DNA of 64,000 nucleotides from Bacteroidota bacterium (lineage in GTDB: Bacteria > Bacteroidota > Bacteroidia > Chitinophagales > LD1). The notes under the pieces were generated by a model. The model did not search any database and was not told the DNA's origin. It saw only the letters and a program-made list of their open reading frames with translations. Positions within the stretch are counted from its first letter, which is position 1. Each line of letters opens with the position of its first letter. The position numbers were made by a program, and so were the translations under genes. Location of the stretch: contig JAPLES010000023.1 in assembly GCA_026391075.1 (NCBI GenBank), forward strand, positions 1-64,000, given 5' to 3'. This document shows positions 60,906 through 64,000 of this stretch, in pieces.

Positions 60906-62429
60906 TCAATTTTTGTTCGCTCCTAAAATTTTATTCAACAAATATTCCTTCCCAATAACTGCCCCGCAAGTTACCAAAGCACTTTCGGTAACGCCCAACA
61001 CACCATGCAAATTTATATTCTGCCCGGTCAAAAACAGATTAGGCACTTTTGTTTTCACCGAAATCATCGTCTTCATCGGATCGTTAAAGTCTTTCACAAT
61101 GCCATACATATTGCCGTCAACAGTTCCCATATAATCTCTGTATGAAAGAGGCGAAGAAGTATAATAGGATTGAATGCAGTCGCGAATATTCGGAAACTTA
61201 ACAGCGATTGTGTCCAGCAGTTTTTCTGCCTTCTGCTTTTTAAATTCCTGATACTCTTCGTTGCGGTTGCTCTCTTCAAGTGTAGTATTGAAACTGTCTT
61301 TCCATTTTTCAACTTCATCAAATCGCATGTAAGTCATCACCGTAATGGCTTCAGTAAATTCATTTTGCTTTTCAGGAACTTCTTCAAAGAGAGCATACAT
61401 GCTCGGAAAGTTGTCGGGTTTGTAATCAACACAAGTCCAAACATTTTCTTCGTTGAAATAATAGTAATTGCGATTGCGAAAAGGGAAAATGCTCGGCTTC
61501 AAAATCAAATACAAAACAAAAGTGGAAATAGAATTCTCCAATGAACTAATGCGATTGCGATAAGCCGGACGGATTGCATCCGTCTCTGTCATCGCAAGAG
61601 TTTTGGCGGGATGGATATTCGAAATGAAAACTTCCGCTTCAATCTTTTCCCCTGTGCTTAGTGTTACAGATTTTGCATTTCCATTTTCTACATCAATGCT
61701 TTTCACGTCATGCTTACGCAAAACTTCCCCGCCATTTTCTTTGATGATGCGCGCCATCAGTTTCACAATTTGGTCGCCACCGTTTTTTATTTTATAGGCA
61801 CTTTCGATATAGCTGTTTACCACCAGTGCATGAACATATAAAGGTGTTTTTTCTGTTCCGGCATACAACAGATTTGTTCCCGCCAAAACATTTTGCAGTT
61901 TTTTATTTGGTGTTAGTTGTTCGAAATAATCTTTTGCGCTTGTCGAAAGCATCTCCATGTTTTCTATCTCTCCTTCGCGTAAATTATAGAGCGGAACACT
62001 ATCGCAAATGCGTTTCATATCACTGCAATATTTTTCAATTACTTCTTCTTCATCCGAAAATTTTGAAAGTAGTATACGTTTAAAATTTTCGTAGCCCATG
62101 CCATAAGGATATTCCTCGATGTCATCTTTAAACATTACTACATCAAAACCTTCTTCATCCATACGCGCGGTTTCTAATCGTTGCATGATGCCGAGGTAAT
62201 TGAAAATTTTATAGAGCGAATTCTCTTTGGATAAACCACCGATGTAATGCACACCGGTATCGAAGGTTACTCCTTCGCGTTTGAATGTTTGCAGGCTTCC
62301 GCCTATCTGTTCATTCTTCTCAATAATGCAAACACGGTTGCCTTCTTTGCTTAGAATAGTGCCGCACACCATTCCGCCCAAACCACTGCCGATGATGACA
62401 ACATCAAAATGTTTTTTGCTGATTTCCAT
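60906..62429 (-). CDS. Phytoene-desaturase/retinol-saturase-like FAD oxidoreductase
   Basis: 507 residues. The N-terminal FAD motif is VVIIGSGLGGMVCGTILSKE with the acidic residue in CIIEKNEQIGGSLQTFKREG, followed by TFDTGVHYIGGL. The C-terminal motif LFLTGQNINLHGVLGVTESA is of the CrtI / all-trans-retinol 13,14-reductase type. It oxidises or saturates a polyene-type or carotenoid-like substrate. No phytoene synthase (crtB) is adjacent, so carotenoid work is not established. It lies 72 bp upstream of the C45-acpS-ligase block on the same strand and may belong to the same pathway. Confidence 0.88.
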   Translation of the reverse strand: MEISKKHFDVVIIGSGLGGMVCGTILSKEGNRVCIIEKNEQIGGSLQTFKREGVTFDTGVHYIGGLSKENSLYKIFNYLGIMQRLETARMDEEGFDVVMFKDDIEEYPYGMGYENFKRILLSKFSDEEEVIEKYCSDMKRICDSVPLYNLREGEIENMEMLSTSAKDYFEQLTPNKKLQNVLAGTNLLYAGTEKTPLYVHALVVNSYIESAYKIKNGGDQIVKLMARIIKENGGEVLRKHDVKSIDVENGNAKSVTLSTGEKIEAEVFISNIHPAKTLAMTETDAIRPAYRNRISSLENSISTFVLYLILKPSIFPFRNRNYYYFNEENVWTCVDYKPDNFPSMYALFEEVPEKQNEFTEAITVMTYMRFDEVEKWKDSFNTTLEESNRNEEYQEFKKQKAEKLLDTIAVKFPNIRDCIQSYYTSSPLSYRDYMGTVDGNMYGIVKDFNDPMKTMISVKTKVPNLFLTGQNINLHGVLGVTESALVTCGAVIGKEYLLNKILGANKN

Positions 62430-62459
62430 TAGATGGAAGGATGAGAAAAGCCGGTTAGT

Positions 62460-63083
62460 TTACTGTTTTAACGTAGCCATGTATTGAACCACTGCATTCA
62501 AATCTGCCTCGGTCAACACATCTTCTTTAAAGCCCGGCATGGCATTTTTACCTGAGCGTATGAGAAGTTTCTTTTCCTCATCGGTCAGTTTTGTGAGCGA
62601 CAAATCTTTTGCTCCGCTAACTCCGCCATTGCCTATTTGACCGTGGCACTGTGCGCACTTGTTTGCGTAAATTAATTTGCCCGCAATAATCGGGTCTTCA
62701 ATTGCAGATGTATCTACTTTGGCTCCAGTCTTGGCCTTCTTATTCATTTCGGCTAAGCCGTAACTCATTACAATCAGGAACACCGCGACAAAAGCAAGAA
62801 TTTTATTTCCCTTCTTGAAACCGATAATTGCCAATGGGATTGAAGCGAGAACGCAAATAATTTTTACCGTTAACAAAGTAGAAAGAGCCGCTCCGCTAAC
62901 TAACATTCCAATTCCTGTAGCCAGAAATCCGAAACTCAAAATCATTTCAGGAACCTTAGTAATTTTTGAATACTTAGCTAATTGTTCGTTGCGGTTCAAA
63001 AGCAGAAGAATCAATTTGGCAACATAATGGAGTAAGAATAGAAGAACAAAAAGTTTGTGGCTGTGAAGTAGACCTGTATACAT
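62460..63083 (-). CDS. Membrane-anchored cytochrome c (SirB-like N-terminus)
   Basis: 207 residues. The first about 115 residues hold four membrane helices (LLHSHKLFVLLFLLHYVAKL, ILSFGFLATGIGMLVSGAAL). This resembles SirB-type membrane proteins with early histidines. The C-terminal domain is cytochrome c: NKCAQCHGQIGNGGVSGAKD (heme CxxCH) with a methionine ligand in KNAMPGFKED. The heme part would be outside the cytosol. An electron carrier role is likely; the redox partner is unknown. A full promoter lies upstream (63102-63134). Confidence 0.88.
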   Translation of the reverse strand: MYTGLLHSHKLFVLLFLLHYVAKLILLLLNRNEQLAKYSKITKVPEMILSFGFLATGIGMLVSGAALSTLLTVKIICVLASIPLAIIGFKKGNKILAFVAVFLIVMSYGLAEMNKKAKTGAKVDTSAIEDPIIAGKLIYANKCAQCHGQIGNGGVSGAKDLSLTKLTDEEKKLLIRSGKNAMPGFKEDVLTEADLNAVVQYMATLKQ

Positions 63084-63101
63084 AGTTTATTTTTTGTGCA
63101 G

Positions 63102-63134
63102 CGAATATAGAGGGAAAAGCGAAGCGATTACAAA
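63102..63134 (-). promoter_or_regulatory. Promoter of the cytochrome c gene
   Basis: TTTG (63131-63134 on the plus coordinates, minus strand), a 21-nt spacer and TATATTCG (63102-63109). The TTTG lies inside the last codons of the upstream OsmC gene. Confidence 0.55.
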
Positions 63135-63535
63135 TACTCAATCTTCACTTGGAGATCGGCAAATTTTTTAATCATGGCGCTGACTCCGCAATATTTTTCC
63201 TGCGAAAGGTTGACGGCTTTCTCCATTTTGCTTTTGTCTTCCTCTTTTAGTTTGATGAAATAAGTAAGGTGAATGGTGTGATAAGTTTTCGGATGCTCTT
63301 TGGTCAGTTCGCCTTCTACATCAATTTTAAAATCAGAAAACTCAACGCGCATTTTGCGCAGCAGGTCAACTACATCAATAGCCGTGCAGCCCGCAAGTGA
63401 TGAAAGAATCAATGCTTTTGGTCTTACACCTGTCGAGATACTTTCCTCGGCTCCATCAATACGGATTGCCTTTCCGTTTTGATGCGCATCGAATTTTTCT
63501 TCGCCAAGATGTGTCAATGAAATTTTGTGGCTCAT
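63128..63535 (-). CDS. OsmC-family protein
   Basis: 135 residues from the ATG at 63535 (MSHKISLTHLGEEKFDAHQN); a 20-residue longer frame is from repeat DNA. It has the two conserved cysteines of peroxiredoxin-like OsmC/Ohr proteins, LSSLAGCTAIDVVDLLRKMR and LSQEKYCGVSAMIKKFADLQ. It likely reduces organic hydroperoxides or similar substrates. It lies just upstream of the cytochrome gene on the same strand. Confidence 0.92.
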   Translation of the reverse strand: MSHKISLTHLGEEKFDAHQNGKAIRIDGAEESISTGVRPKALILSSLAGCTAIDVVDLLRKMRVEFSDFKIDVEGELTKEHPKTYHTIHLTYFIKLKEEDKSKMEKAVNLSQEKYCGVSAMIKKFADLQVKIEYL

Positions 63536-63562
63536 GGAATTATTTTTTGATTGAAGAGAGAT

Positions 63563-63621
63563 GTCACGCAGAGCTTGTCGAAGCGTAAAAGCCAAGAATC
63601 CTTCGACAGGCTCAGGATGAC
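63563..63621. repeat. REP-like palindrome, copy 2
   Basis: gtcacgcagagcttgtcgaag ... cttcgacaggctcaggatgac, the same core as the element at 37744-37791 with a longer loop (about 17 nt). It sits between the OsmC gene and the M1 aminopeptidase. Confidence 0.85.
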
Positions 63622-63636
63622 ATTTCCTTTTGGGTT

Positions 63637-64000
63637 CTATAATTTCTTCACTTCAATATACATCAGGTCTTCGTTCACTTTAAAGTCGGTTTCCTTTTTT
63701 AGTTTAACAGTAGTGGTTTGAAATTCGTTGGTTCCCTTCAACATCTGCTTCGAATTTTCGATGGTAAAAACAAACGCGGGCATTCTAAAATCCTTTGCAT
63801 TAACCGCCCACCGATAGCTTAATTCGAATTCGCCTTTCTTCAGCTTTTTCAATTTGTATTCAAACACCGGAATTTTCGGAAACTTCAAATACTGTTCAAA
63901 AACAGGCAACAAATCTTTTCCTGTTTTGCGGCAGAAATACATGGCCACGTTTTCATAACTCACATTCTTCATTTTAAAACTGGTGTCGCACATGCCTTTG
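63637..64000 (-). CDS. M1-family aminopeptidase C-terminus (partial, N-terminus beyond window)
   Basis: The frame runs to the window edge with no stop. About 121 residues are visible: KMKNVSYENVAMYFCRKTGK, DLLPVFEQYLKFPKIPVFEY and FELSYRWAVNAKDFRMPAFV. This pattern matches the C-terminal region of bacteroidete M1 metallopeptidases, including the characteristic 'KTG-D-L-x-FxQYL' and 'P-x-YRW' features. The catalytic HEXXH is outside the window, so function is by family. The methionine at 63993 is an internal residue, not a start. Confidence 0.8.
   Translation of the reverse strand, partial: KGMCDTSFKMKNVSYENVAMYFCRKTGKDLLPVFEQYLKFPKIPVFEYKLKKLKKGEFELSYRWAVNAKDFRMPAFVFTIENSKQMLKGTNEFQTTTVKLKKETDFKVNEDLMYIEVKKL

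Noticed and set aside
1..64000. CRISPR array, prophage, insertion sequence or integrase
   Set aside because: I searched by eye for regularly spaced direct repeats, transposase motifs and phage structural genes and saw none; only short dispersed repeats are present.

Overview
The window is a continuous piece of chromosome from a member of the Bacteroidota (Bacteroidetes). It is most like the Chitinophagales, Sphingobacteriales or Flavobacteriales; I cannot place it further. The evidence is as follows. There are several type IX secretion (T9SS) substrates, two with a gliding-associated C-terminal domain (CHU_C) and two with the shorter Por-type sorting domain. SprB-type repeats are present, as are a TonB-dependent receptor with an N-terminal carboxypeptidase-regulatory-like domain and a PepSY-like protein. 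Promoters follow the TTTG / TAnnTTTG pattern of this phylum. Non-coding DNA is AT-rich and carries several bacteroidete-style repeats. I see no prophage, insertion sequence, CRISPR array, rRNA or complete tRNA.

Layout. 0-1.2 kb: the end of the ribosomal spc/alpha region (infA-rpmJ-rpsM-rpsK, minus strand, rpsK cut by the edge) behind its own promoter, with a truncated secreted-protein gene where secY would be expected. 1.5-2.0 kb: a RelE-type toxin-antitoxin pair with a palindromic operator. 2.0-5.7 kb: an overlapping Wzm/Wzt-like polysaccharide ABC exporter with two paralogous methyltransferases. 5.8-7.4 kb: pckA. 7.4-8.0 kb: the only long gap, holding a strong candidate structured RNA. 8.0-19.2 kb: amidase, SDR plus MpaB-like oxygenase, a cytosolic TPR histidine kinase, fatty acyl-CoA ligase, pnp, rpsO and tdk. 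19.4-27.3 kb: surface and secreted proteins, including a 1750-residue protein with a glycine-rich segment. 27.4-34.4 kb: small housekeeping and hypothetical genes (DUF423, MarR, RlmI-like methyltransferase, DivIC-like, ComEA-like, transglutaminase-like, cysteine-rich membrane protein, thioesterase, YciO-like). 34.5-37.7 kb: a small exported protein, a PepSY-like protein and a TonB receptor. 37.9-41.2 kb: a lectin/SprB-repeat surface protein. 41.3-51.8 kb: CDGSH protein, acs, a DUF4160/DUF2442 pair, a very large predicted outer-membrane protein, a B12-binding protein, an acidic protein, gltX, a NodB deacetylase and a GlcNAc-kinase-like protein. 51.9-57.5 kb: PhoD-like phosphatase, an MFS transporter, miaA and cca. 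57.5-62.4 kb: a tightly overlapping acyl-metabolism block (phenylacetate-CoA-ligase-like enzyme, AcpS, C45 acyltransferase-like protein), with a phytoene-desaturase-like enzyme upstream. 62.5-64 kb: a membrane-anchored cytochrome c, OsmC, and the end of an M1 aminopeptidase.

How the genes fit together. Most of the window is core metabolism and translation in small operons with 4-bp ATGA overlaps. Layered on this are envelope functions: polysaccharide export with probable methyl capping, T9SS surface proteins and TonB import. The items most worth a second look are the structured RNA at 7881-7999, the AcpS/ligase/C45 operon, the exporter-methyltransferase operon, the cysteine-rich membrane protein, and heptameric short repeats in front of gltX and inside the neighbouring NodB gene. 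A recurring TAnnTTCG variant of the -7 promoter element is also notable.
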